Source: Prevotella sp. (GTDB taxonomy: Bacteria > Bacteroidota > Bacteroidia > Bacteroidales > Bacteroidaceae). From it: a DNA stretch of 64,000 nucleotides. Positions within the stretch are counted from its first letter, which is position 1, and each line of letters opens with the position of its first letter. Shown here one piece after another: positions 16,531-24,633 of the stretch. Below the pieces are notes generated by a model. That model was not told the origin of the DNA. It did not search any database and saw nothing but the letters and a program-made list of their open reading frames with translations. The stretch spans positions 1-64,000 of the forward strand of contig JAFUDJ010000033.1 in the NCBI GenBank assembly GCA_017459445.1, in the 5' to 3' direction. The translations under genes and the position numbers were made by a program.

Positions 16531-17526
16531 TTAATTTTTCAATTCTTTTATTCTCCTTGTTTCCCACAACTCTATCGAGTTGATGATGTTCTGCCACAGC
16601 ACGTAGCAGCCGGCACCCACCGAAGCCACGGGATGCAGATACATATAGGCCACCCAGATGCTGAGGGCCGTATTCTTCTGAAACAGCGCCTGACCGCTGT
16701 TCACCTCTTCACCCAGCCGCCGCCCGACGGCCCGTCCGATGCCAAACTGCACGAAACAGAGCACAAAGGTGGCACCGGCTATGGCCAGGAGCAGAGCCAC
16801 GGAGGCGTCGCTGTGCACGATGTTCTTCACCGTGATGCCCGTCGTGATGCTGAGCGATATGCTCCAGCAGTAGAAGCTCAGGTTGGGCAGGGCAGCCAGG
16901 CGCACACAGAGCACCTTGGCATGGTGCTGCATCAGCCATCCCAACACCAAGGGCAGCAGGAGCACGATGCTCACCTTCTCCAATATGATAAGGAAAGCCT
17001 CGAAGAACGTGACGCCCGCCGCCGGCTCCAAAGCGGGAAACACAAGCGGTATCATGAGTGCCGAGGCCAGCGCGGAGATGAGCGTAAAGGTGGTCATCGT
17101 CGAGATATTGCCGCCCAGCTTGCCGACGACAACGGGAGCTGCCGAGGCCGACGGTCCGATGATACAGGTGAGGAGCGCTTCCCAAAAGAGCGGAGCGTAG
17201 AGCGTGGAGCGTGAAGCATGCGGGGCCGCATCGTAGTGTTTGACCCAGAGGATGACGGCAACGGTCGCCGCCACCAACAGCAGCTGCGCCACGAGGATGC
17301 CGGCATGCCACCGGTGGGGGCGCATCTGGTGGAAGTCGACCTTGCAGAAGGTGACGAACAACGTCAGGAAGACAAACAGGGGGAACAGGACGTCGAACAC
17401 AGGTGCCAGCCTGTCGCCCATGGCGTCGAGCTGCGGCACGTAGTAGAACGTGAGGTAGCTCGCCGTACCCACGGCGATGGCCACGGGCAGCGTCCAGTCT
17501 TTCAGCAGTTTAATCAGTCGGTTCAT
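16531..17526 (-). CDS. Bile acid:sodium symporter (BASS/SBF-like) family transporter
   Basis: Inner-membrane transporter of 331 residues with about nine or ten hydrophobic helices. It has the family feel of SBF-like proteins, including the GPSASAAPVVVGKLGGN segment at the first crossover region and a second Asn/Gly-rich helix near NTALSIWVAYM. The substrate is probably an organic anion. It overlaps the GH105 gene by 17 bases, so both are probably co-expressed. Residues near 102-112 (AAPHASRSTLY) come from a heptamer-like repeat (17190-17222) that seems inserted in an outside loop. Confidence 0.85.
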   Translation of the reverse strand: MNRLIKLLKDWTLPVAIAVGTASYLTFYYVPQLDAMGDRLAPVFDVLFPLFVFLTLFVTFCKVDFHQMRPHRWHAGILVAQLLLVAATVAVILWVKHYDAAPHASRSTLYAPLFWEALLTCIIGPSASAAPVVVGKLGGNISTMTTFTLISALASALMIPLVFPALEPAAGVTFFEAFLIILEKVSIVLLLPLVLGWLMQHHAKVLCVRLAALPNLSFYCWSISLSITTGITVKNIVHSDASVALLLAIAGATFVLCFVQFGIGRAVGRRLGEEVNSGQALFQKNTALSIWVAYMYLHPVASVGAGCYVLWQNIINSIELWETRRIKELKN

Positions 17527-18847
17527 TCGTCTTCTGTCCTGTCAAACGGTATGACACACCGTTGCGCTTGATGACGACCCGGCCACGATGCAGATATTTC
17601 CTGACGGCAGCGGGCTGGGCGTCCGGCCGCGCCATGGTGACGCCCGCCGCCTCCTGCTCCATCTGCACGGCCAGGGCATGCGCCTCAGCGGCGCCCCACA
17701 GCCAGCAGCCGAAGCCGAAGTCCTCGAAGTTAGGATGTGAGTCGTAGGTGATGACGCCACCGTCCTCGGGCTTGGCACCCGTTCCTTGCAGATAGCCTAC
17801 GAAGCCGTCGTCGGGATGCACGGCATGCAGCATGGCCTGCCAGCCGCGACGGATGGCAGGCAGATAGGTGTCGGCATCGAGCAAACCGCTGCGAACGCCA
17901 TAGGCCATGCCGCCCACGAAGAGCGACGTACCCGTCATCTCCGGTCCCTCGCTGCCTGCCTGACCGTAGTTGGTGGGGGCAGCAAGGCTGACATTCCACG
18001 AGCCGTCAGCACGCTGGCAACGCAGCAGGGCCTCGCTCATGCGGCGGAAGTCGGCGGCATAGTCGGCACGGTGCGCCTCGTCAGCCGCCGTAAACTGCAT
18101 CACCCTGGCCAGCGCCATGTATACCCACCCGTTGCCACGGCTCCAGTAGCAGTCCTTGTCGGTCTCCGTCAGGTCGCGGTATGGCGGGTCGTACTGATAG
18201 TCACGATACCACAGCCCCGTCGTCTCGTTGAACAGCGGCAGGCCGCCACCCTGTCGGGTGCCGCCATGCTGGTTGCGGGTGAACTGGTACATCTGGTACA
18301 TGCGCTCCCAATAGGCGGCATTGCCGGTGATGGTGCCCAGCTGGGCAAAGATGGGCATGGCCATCTGTATGGCGTCAATCCAGTACCAGTCATCTATCTT
18401 CTGCGTAGCCATCATGTCGTCGATGCGCATCTTGATATGAGCCATGCGCTGCGGCTGCGACGGGTCAAGCTGGTAGAGCTGCAGGTAGGTCTGCCCGCAG
18501 CACTGGAAGTCGGCGTGGCGCTTCTGGCTGTCGGTGCAGCTATACCATTCATGGAACTCGCCCCAATCCACGGCATAGCGCAGCCACTCCTCCTTAGACT
18601 GTTCGCGGTAGGCATTCATCAGCCCTTCGTAGAACACGCCACGCGTCCAGATGCGGCTGTTGCGGCGCTTGCCGTCCACATAGCTGTCGGCTCCCACGTC
18701 AGGATAATGACTCAGGAAATAGCCCGCCACCTTCTCCGTGGTTTCCATGATGACCGACGGAGTGAAGTCGTCGGCTGCCGCCCGCGCCTTGCCGCCCACG
18801 ACGGCAAACAGGGCTACCATTGCTGTTGTTATTCTCCTTATTCCCAT
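17510..18847 (-). CDS. GH105/GH88-family unsaturated rhamnogalacturonyl hydrolase
   Basis: Predicted secreted (alpha/alpha)6-barrel glycoside hydrolase of 445 residues that removes the unsaturated galacturonyl residue left by rhamnogalacturonan lyases. The family segments TRGVFYEGLM, DDWYWIDAIQMAMP (with the catalytic Asp) and YWSRGNGWVYMALARV are all present. A signal peptide (TTAMVALFAVVGG) follows the ATG at 18847; the upstream TTG lies in the promoter box TATATTTG. It is the first gene of the run GH105, BASS transporter, CE7 esterase, which supports a pectin role. Confidence 0.9.
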   Translation of the reverse strand: MGIRRITTAMVALFAVVGGKARAAADDFTPSVIMETTEKVAGYFLSHYPDVGADSYVDGKRRNSRIWTRGVFYEGLMNAYREQSKEEWLRYAVDWGEFHEWYSCTDSQKRHADFQCCGQTYLQLYQLDPSQPQRMAHIKMRIDDMMATQKIDDWYWIDAIQMAMPIFAQLGTITGNAAYWERMYQMYQFTRNQHGGTRQGGGLPLFNETTGLWYRDYQYDPPYRDLTETDKDCYWSRGNGWVYMALARVMQFTAADEAHRADYAADFRRMSEALLRCQRADGSWNVSLAAPTNYGQAGSEGPEMTGTSLFVGGMAYGVRSGLLDADTYLPAIRRGWQAMLHAVHPDDGFVGYLQGTGAKPEDGGVITYDSHPNFEDFGFGCWLWGAAEAHALAVQMEQEAAGVTMARPDAQPAAVRKYLHRGRVVIKRNGVSYRLTGQKTNEPTD

Positions 18848-18856
18848 AACTGACTG

Positions 18857-18864
18857 CAAATATA
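18857..18864 (-). promoter_or_regulatory. -7 element of the GH105 gene
   Basis: The reverse complement TATATTTG lies nine bases before the ATG, so the mRNA leader would be extremely short. Confidence 0.5.
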
Positions 18865-18938
18865 GGCTTTTTTTTTAATTTCCACAAGTTTGCCATTCAA
18901 AAGTTTGCAAAATACCAATTCTTTTCTTACCTTTGCAT

Positions 18939-18976
18939 CACGCCAAAGGTATCACACCAAAGGTATAACACCGAAG
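18939..18976 (+). repeat. 14-bp tandem repeat upstream of the decayed ATPase gene
   Basis: Nearly three copies of a 14-base unit (cacgccaaaggtat, cacaccaaaggtat, then a diverged copy) follow a TACCTTTG box at 18929-18936 and precede the ATPase remnant. Confidence 0.65.
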
Positions 18977-18991
18977 GCGCGATAAAAACAA

Positions 18992-19708
18992 ATGCGTATG
19001 AAAAGAAAAAAGCTCAACAATCCCTTTGTTTACGAAGGATACGAAAGTCCTGAATACTTTTGTGACCGTACAGAAGAGACAGAAAAAGTGATTTCTCACC
19101 TGCAAAACGGACGAAACTTGACACTTGTTTCACCACGGAAAATCGGCAAAACAGGACTCATCAACCTACTATCAGCTTTGACCCTGTGACAGGCAGCCCT
19201 ACCGTATCGGTCAGCATGGAACGCTCGAAATCGGAATACACCATAGAGAGTATCTTCCAGTATCTTAAAAACAGCAACAAGGAGATATTCTTTGCCATTG
19301 ACGAATTCCAGACCATTGCCGACTACCCGGAAAAGGGGACGGAAGCCTTGCTGCGTTCGCATATCCAGTTCATGCACAACGTACACTTCATATTCTCAGG
19401 CAGCAAGCTACACATGATAACAGGTCAGGGAGTCCCTGCATAGGATACTCATCGACAAAGGCGACCAATACGAAACGCTGATGACTTACCTGAGCGGCAA
19501 CCAGCGACTGCTGGTAAAAGCAATAGCCGACGAAGGTATTGTGGCGCAACCACAGTCGAACGACTTCATCCAAAAACATGAGTTACCAAGTGCCAGCAGT
19601 GTAAAGAAAGCGCTTTCCTCACTCATGGAGAAAGACGTTGTATACCGCACTGCCGACGGATACATCATCTACGACCGCTTCTTCGACTTGTGGCTGAAGC
19701 GATTATAA
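18992..19708 (+). pseudogene. Decayed AAA-type ATPase (archaeal ATPase/DUF234-like)
   Basis: Remnant of a P-loop ATPase that is normally about 370-380 residues. The N-terminal piece (18992-19189) holds NNPFVYEGYESPEYFCDR and the Walker A SPRKIGKTGL, then runs into a stop. The second piece continues from 19186 with the Walker B IFFAIDEFQ and stops at 19443. The third piece (from about 19444) carries the winged-helix part with LIDKGDQYETL, SVKKALSSLMEKDVVYR and FFDLWLKRL. The order is right but segments between Walker A and B and after Walker B are missing, and frames change, so at least two internal deletions are likely. These ATPases are common, multi-copy genes in Bacteroidetes. Confidence 0.85.
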
Positions 19709-19742
19709 AAAAAGTGGAGGCATGGCCTCCACCTTTTTTATA
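19709..19742 (+). terminator. Bidirectional Rho-independent terminator
   Basis: A perfect stem GTGGAGGC/GCCTCCAC around a short loop is flanked by an A run on the left and a T run on the right. It follows the pseudogene and could also serve the opposite strand. Confidence 0.8.
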
Positions 19743-19747
19743 TAGAT

Positions 19748-19857
19748 AAGTTCAGTTCGTCTCTCACTTAATCACGACCTTGAACTACGTTCGAGCTCGT
19801 TCACGTTCGGACGAACTCGAACAAGTTCAGTTCGTCTCTCACTTAATCACGACCTTG
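19748..19857. repeat. 35-bp direct repeat flanking an inverted repeat, at a gene end
   Basis: Positions 19748-19782 and 19823-19857 are identical over 35 bases. The second copy contains the stop codon and last codons of the large minus-strand T9SS protein. Between them lies an imperfect inverted repeat built of gttcgagctcgttc and gacgaactcgaac. It looks like duplication of the gene's 3' end with an inserted hairpin. Confidence 0.85.
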
Positions 19858-22800
19858 CGGCCATTGATGATGTTCAGACCCTTCTGCAGCGTCTGCAGGC
19901 GCTGACCGGCGAGGTTGTAGATGACGGCATTACGCAGGTCATCAGTCTTGGCGATGTTGATACCTGTGGTAATCGCACCGCTCTCGACATTAACCCATAC
20001 AATGTTCGACTTGTTCTCCTCACCAGCACCACGGTAGATGCTCTGAATACCAATCTTTGTCCAGCTCAGAATTTCGTCGGAAGCCATATTCAGGTAGACA
20101 CGGCTACCACCGGCGTAGATGTCCAAGTCGTCACCGAAGGTGTAGGGAATCTCCGTCATGTCTTCCTCCAGAGCTTCATAGTCAGAGGCTGAGAGCGTAA
20201 GCTGCTGCTCTACTCCATCCTTCTCAATCCAGATAGTATAGAAGAGCTTGCTTGCCATCAGAGCGTTGCCGTCCACATCCTCGGCAGGAATGTCAAACTG
20301 CACGCTGGGATAGCTGCTTGTGCCATTGAATCCAACCACTGACGGGTCAGCCGGCGTAGCGGCAACCTCCAGCATCTTCGTGATGGTCACATCCTTGAAC
20401 ATCTCGTAGTAGTAGAGAATCTTACGGTCACCATTCGTAGCCAGCGTCTGGTCGGTGGTGAAGGTCTGAGTCTCTGCGTCGTAGTTCAGCACGGCGTCTA
20501 CCAGGTTACCTTCCTCGTCAACAGCGGTGAAGTAGTAGTCGTAGATGAACCAGCCATAGCCGCCTACATCGTAAGTTCCCATATACTGGTTAGCAGGAAT
20601 GACATACTGTCCAGCCTCGTTCTTCGTGGCCTTAACCCACAGCTCGGGGCAGTCGGCTACGATACCCTGAATGTAAGCGTCGTCGCCATCGAAGCCAACC
20701 TGTACCTGGTTGCTGTAAGCCACCCAGTCGGTATCCTCGACAGGCTCGTCACCGGGCTCTTCGCCAGGCTCCTCGCCATTTTCGCTTTCAACAGTTACCA
20801 CGATATTGTTCAGCTGAGTGTTACCGGCGATGGTGACAACCACCTTCTGGGCGTCGCCCGTCCATGTAGCACCGTCGAACTCGCCAGCGTCAGCGGCATT
20901 ATCGTCGTTCCACTTACCATTGTTGAACACAATCTGCGACATCGTCTTGCCCTCGGGAACCTCGAAGGTCAGCGTGCCGCTGTAGACGCGGAGCTGCGGG
21001 CCATTGGTGGTGCTCCAGAAGCGGTTCTGAGTATTAGCACTCTCATCCTTCGGAGAAACGGTCAGCGTCACATCGCCTGCGGTCAAAGGAAGTGCCTCAG
21101 TGATGTCACCATCCTGGCTGTCGTTACTTGACACAGCCACGTCCATAGCATTGAAGTTGAAGGTGGCTTCAGCAGAAGTAACAGCCTTGCGTGCGCCGTC
21201 TTCCTCAGGATTCACAAACTGCTTAGCGGCGAAGAGATAGGTCTCGGTCTCCAGACCCTCGGGAGCCTCAACGGGTCCTGCAGGCTGTGCGCGGGTAATC
21301 TCCACGTCGTAGTAGTACTCGTATGCCTTGAACTCATTAGGTGAACTGCTTATAACGATATAGGTATTTTCACCCGTAGTCAGCAGGCCGTTCTCAGCAT
21401 CAAAGTTGAATGTCACGTCGATAACGTCACTTCCGTTTGATGTGCCAAGGAACCACATGTCATAGTCAGCACCCTGATAGGTGAATGTGCCGAAGAACTG
21501 TCCCGTCTCGAAGGTAGCAGTGCCGTCTTCGTTGATGGTACCCTTCACCCAAGCCTCGGGCAGATAGTCATGGTTGATGCCCTGAATGTAGATGTCGGTG
21601 CCGTTGATAGCCACCTGCACCTCAGCATTCTTCACGTTGTAAGCAGCTTGAGAAGCAGAAGCGGTTAAGTACCAAGTCTCGGCCTCCACGCCCTCGGGCA
21701 GCGTAACGATGTCCTTCGGATAGATACTGTAGTGGTACTCCAGGTCGGGAAGGATAGTACCCTCAGTAACGTTCTGGATGGTGCCATCGGGGATGAGTAC
21801 GGTGTACTCGCCCTTAGCAGTCTGCTCGTCAAAGTTGATGGTCAGATACTTGCCCTCAGCCACGTTGATGGCTGCGGTAGCGATGGGCTCGTCGAAGTTG
21901 TCGTTCAGATAGAGCTCAGCCTGAGCGCTCTCGCCCTCAACTATAGCCACCTCGTAGTTGTTGAACGTCAAGTTGATGGTGTTCAGTGCGTCTACAAGTC
22001 CCTCCACGGGGTCTACCACGATGTCGGGCTGCTGAACCTTCGAACTCTTCAGGGTGATGTTGTCTACAACAATATAGAACTGGTCGGTGCAGTTGAAGTG
22101 ACGGATAGCCACATAACCCTCCTGACCTTCATAGCCGCGCAGGTCGACATCATAACGATACCAGTTACCCTGAACCTTGCGGGGAGCGTTAAAGCTGCGA
22201 GCAGCAGTCAGCGTCCACTCATTTGCCTTTTCGAAGTCTGCAGCATTCTCATTACCCTTCGTTGAAACGAATACGCCGAAGTGCTCAGCGGGATAGCTGG
22301 CATCCTGTGCGCAAGCATAGAACGTGATGCAGCCGTCGAGCACCAGCTTGGGCGAAACGAGGTAGTTGTCGGGAGTCAAAGCGCCAGAGTTGTTATAGCT
22401 CTGCGAGTAGACAGCGTCAGTACCATCTACACCAGCCTGTGAATAGGGAGCCCAGTTGTAGCCGTCGCCATCAGCGTCGATGGTCGTCCAGCCCTGCAGG
22501 GTGCCGTCGTTGAAGTCGTAGACGTATGCGGGCAGGTCAATGTCATCGGGATTGAACTCATCACCGGGCTCTGGACCTGGCTCGTCGCCTGTGGCTACAG
22601 TCACAACAATGCTGTTAATCTGGGTATTGCCACCAACGGTCATTACCAGACTCTGTATACTTCCGGTCCACGTGCTGTTCTGAGTGTCGAAAGAACCGGA
22701 ATTAAAGGTATTGTTACCCCACTTTGAATTATTGAAGATAACCTGAGTAATCTGCTCGCCTTCGGGTACACTTATAGTCAGCTCACCGCTGTACATTCGC

Positions 22801-24374
22801 AACTGTGGGCCAGCGTTGGTAGACCAAAATCGATTTTCAGTAGTAGCAGTGGTCTTCGGAGAGATGGTCAGCGTCACATCACCCTCAACGAACGTCTTGT
22901 TCTCCGTAATGTCACCATCCGTCACGTTAGTGGCCGATGTGGGCAAATCCATGGTATTAAAGTCAAACGTAGCATTTACGGTTGCTGCGGCATAGTCTTT
23001 GATGTCGAACCACTGAATCTCGGTAACGTTCTCCTCGTCGCCACCACGGTAGATGCTCTGGATACCAATCTTGTTCCAGTCGGCAGAATAGAGGTCGTTC
23101 AGGAAAATCTGAGTGCTGTAGAAGTCGTAGCCCTCAGTGAAGCCGAAAGGAATCTCGGTCATGTCCTCGGTCAGACGGTCGTGAGTAGCCGATGTGAACG
23201 TCAGCGGCTGCACATCCTTCTCAATGTCGGTGTAAATCTTGTAGGAGAGTTTCGAGGAAACAAGACCATCACCATTAACATCCACGTTGGGAACATTGAA
23301 GGTGATGTAATAGCCATAACCCTGAGTACTATTAGTCAGTCCTGTAATCTCGGGATTAGCAGGCATTGCAGCCTTCTCAACAATGCCCTTCAGCACGGGG
23401 TTGTAGTAGTTGGCATCGTAATACTGGCCACCAAGCACGGAGTAGACATGGTCGGTAGAAGAATAGGTATCCGTAGCCTCGTCATAGGTGAACGTAGCCT
23501 CAGAATACAGATAGCTGTCGTAGCCGGCATAACTACCCAGATACTGGTCGGCGGGGAAGGTGATGGTGTTGCCTACCTTCGTACCTTTAATCAGAGCATC
23601 GGGGATGTAGGAGCTAAAGCCCTGGAAATACACATCGTCGCCATCGACGGCCACGGCTGCTCTGCCACTGCCGGCAGCACCAGCACTCGTCTCATAGGTC
23701 AGGGCATACTCCACAAGCTCTACGCCCTCGGGCAGAGTCACTACCTCAGGGCCAGCGGGCTTTTCCTTGGTGAACACAGGGCTGTTCCAGTAACAATAAG
23801 CCGAAATCTTATCGGCAGCACCACTCTCCAAGATATACGGTGTTACGGCTGTCAGCGAACCACCCGCAACATCGTAAGTGAAGACGATGTCAGAGACCGT
23901 CGAGCCATCATTGCTACCAACGATGAACTCATCACCATAGTCATCAGAACCAATCAACTGGCCATTGGGGAATGTGGCAGTAGTACCCTCAAGGGTACCC
24001 TTAATCCATCCCTCCTTGAACCAGTAGGCCAGACCCTGGATGTAGATGTCGGTACCTACTACGGCAACGTTCACTGAAGGCATGTCAGCAGTGGCATTAG
24101 ACCAACCACTTTCAGTGCTTACATAGAAATTACCTGAAGCTGTGTAGTAAGTCTCGGTAGCTGCACCAGCTGGCAGAGTAACCAGCTCGTCAACGCCCTC
24201 GACCTTGGCTACACGATTCGCATGGGAAGCTGTAGTCTTAACCGCTTTCTGAACAGGTGTGAAAGGCACGGAAGTGCGCTGGAACACCTGAGCTTGCGGC
24301 AAAAGACGCTGCTTCTGGGCGAATGCTACCACTGTCAATAGAGCAGCGATAGCGAAAAGCGTAAACCTTTTCAT
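19839..24374 (-). CDS. Large secreted repeat protein with T9SS C-terminal sorting tail
   Basis: Predicted surface or secreted protein of 1511 residues. It has a signal peptide (MKRFTLFAIAALLTVVAFAQ) and ends in a Prevotella-type sorting tail (YNLAGQRLQTLQKGLNI, then NGRKVVIK), so it should be a PorU/PorV client. A module with the motif DxYIQG recurs near residues 110, 247, 930 and 1230. Another module beginning FNFNxMD and ending GNTQxNxIVVTV occurs at about 470-600 and 1075-1200. A choice-of-anchor-J/MAM-like domain lies at about 615-780. Acidic Glu/Pro/Gly linkers (EPGDEP type) join modules. No catalytic motif is seen; carbohydrate or host adhesion is possible but unproven. Confidence 0.85.
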   Translation of the reverse strand: MKRFTLFAIAALLTVVAFAQKQRLLPQAQVFQRTSVPFTPVQKAVKTTASHANRVAKVEGVDELVTLPAGAATETYYTASGNFYVSTESGWSNATADMPSVNVAVVGTDIYIQGLAYWFKEGWIKGTLEGTTATFPNGQLIGSDDYGDEFIVGSNDGSTVSDIVFTYDVAGGSLTAVTPYILESGAADKISAYCYWNSPVFTKEKPAGPEVVTLPEGVELVEYALTYETSAGAAGSGRAAVAVDGDDVYFQGFSSYIPDALIKGTKVGNTITFPADQYLGSYAGYDSYLYSEATFTYDEATDTYSSTDHVYSVLGGQYYDANYYNPVLKGIVEKAAMPANPEITGLTNSTQGYGYYITFNVPNVDVNGDGLVSSKLSYKIYTDIEKDVQPLTFTSATHDRLTEDMTEIPFGFTEGYDFYSTQIFLNDLYSADWNKIGIQSIYRGGDEENVTEIQWFDIKDYAAATVNATFDFNTMDLPTSATNVTDGDITENKTFVEGDVTLTISPKTTATTENRFWSTNAGPQLRMYSGELTISVPEGEQITQVIFNNSKWGNNTFNSGSFDTQNSTWTGSIQSLVMTVGGNTQINSIVVTVATGDEPGPEPGDEFNPDDIDLPAYVYDFNDGTLQGWTTIDADGDGYNWAPYSQAGVDGTDAVYSQSYNNSGALTPDNYLVSPKLVLDGCITFYACAQDASYPAEHFGVFVSTKGNENAADFEKANEWTLTAARSFNAPRKVQGNWYRYDVDLRGYEGQEGYVAIRHFNCTDQFYIVVDNITLKSSKVQQPDIVVDPVEGLVDALNTINLTFNNYEVAIVEGESAQAELYLNDNFDEPIATAAINVAEGKYLTINFDEQTAKGEYTVLIPDGTIQNVTEGTILPDLEYHYSIYPKDIVTLPEGVEAETWYLTASASQAAYNVKNAEVQVAINGTDIYIQGINHDYLPEAWVKGTINEDGTATFETGQFFGTFTYQGADYDMWFLGTSNGSDVIDVTFNFDAENGLLTTGENTYIVISSSPNEFKAYEYYYDVEITRAQPAGPVEAPEGLETETYLFAAKQFVNPEEDGARKAVTSAEATFNFNAMDVAVSSNDSQDGDITEALPLTAGDVTLTVSPKDESANTQNRFWSTTNGPQLRVYSGTLTFEVPEGKTMSQIVFNNGKWNDDNAADAGEFDGATWTGDAQKVVVTIAGNTQLNNIVVTVESENGEEPGEEPGDEPVEDTDWVAYSNQVQVGFDGDDAYIQGIVADCPELWVKATKNEAGQYVIPANQYMGTYDVGGYGWFIYDYYFTAVDEEGNLVDAVLNYDAETQTFTTDQTLATNGDRKILYYYEMFKDVTITKMLEVAATPADPSVVGFNGTSSYPSVQFDIPAEDVDGNALMASKLFYTIWIEKDGVEQQLTLSASDYEALEEDMTEIPYTFGDDLDIYAGGSRVYLNMASDEILSWTKIGIQSIYRGAGEENKSNIVWVNVESGAITTGINIAKTDDLRNAVIYNLAGQRLQTLQKGLNIINGRKVVIK

Positions 24375-24433
24375 AAGCTAAAAATTAAATTAATAAATAA
24401 GTTAAGAATAAAAATAATCGCACTTTAATTTTG

Positions 24434-24441
24434 CAAATATA
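24434..24441 (-). promoter_or_regulatory. -7 element of the large T9SS protein gene
   Basis: The reverse complement TATATTTG lies 59 bases before the start, leaving a roughly 50-base A/T-rich leader. Confidence 0.5.
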
Positions 24442-24578
24442 CGTAATATTTTTGAAACAAGTGCATATTTGAAAGATTTTTTGGGAATTTTCTTCCAATT
24501 TCATTGATTTTCTTAATCTATATCATGCCGACACGGCTCCGTTTCCACACACGTACATATATTATAAGAATATAGAAT

Positions 24579-24613
24579 AAGGCGAAGCACACACGCTGCG
24601 CTTCGCCTTATGG
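24579..24613 (-). terminator. Perfect hairpin after the LamG-type protein gene
   Basis: Twelve-base arms ATAAGGCGAAGC and GCTTCGCCTTAT pair perfectly around an 11-base loop just past the stop of the minus-strand gene at 24634. A short A/T-rich tract follows on the minus strand. Confidence 0.7.
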
Positions 24614-24633
24614 ATAAAATTACGTTCAGGGAA

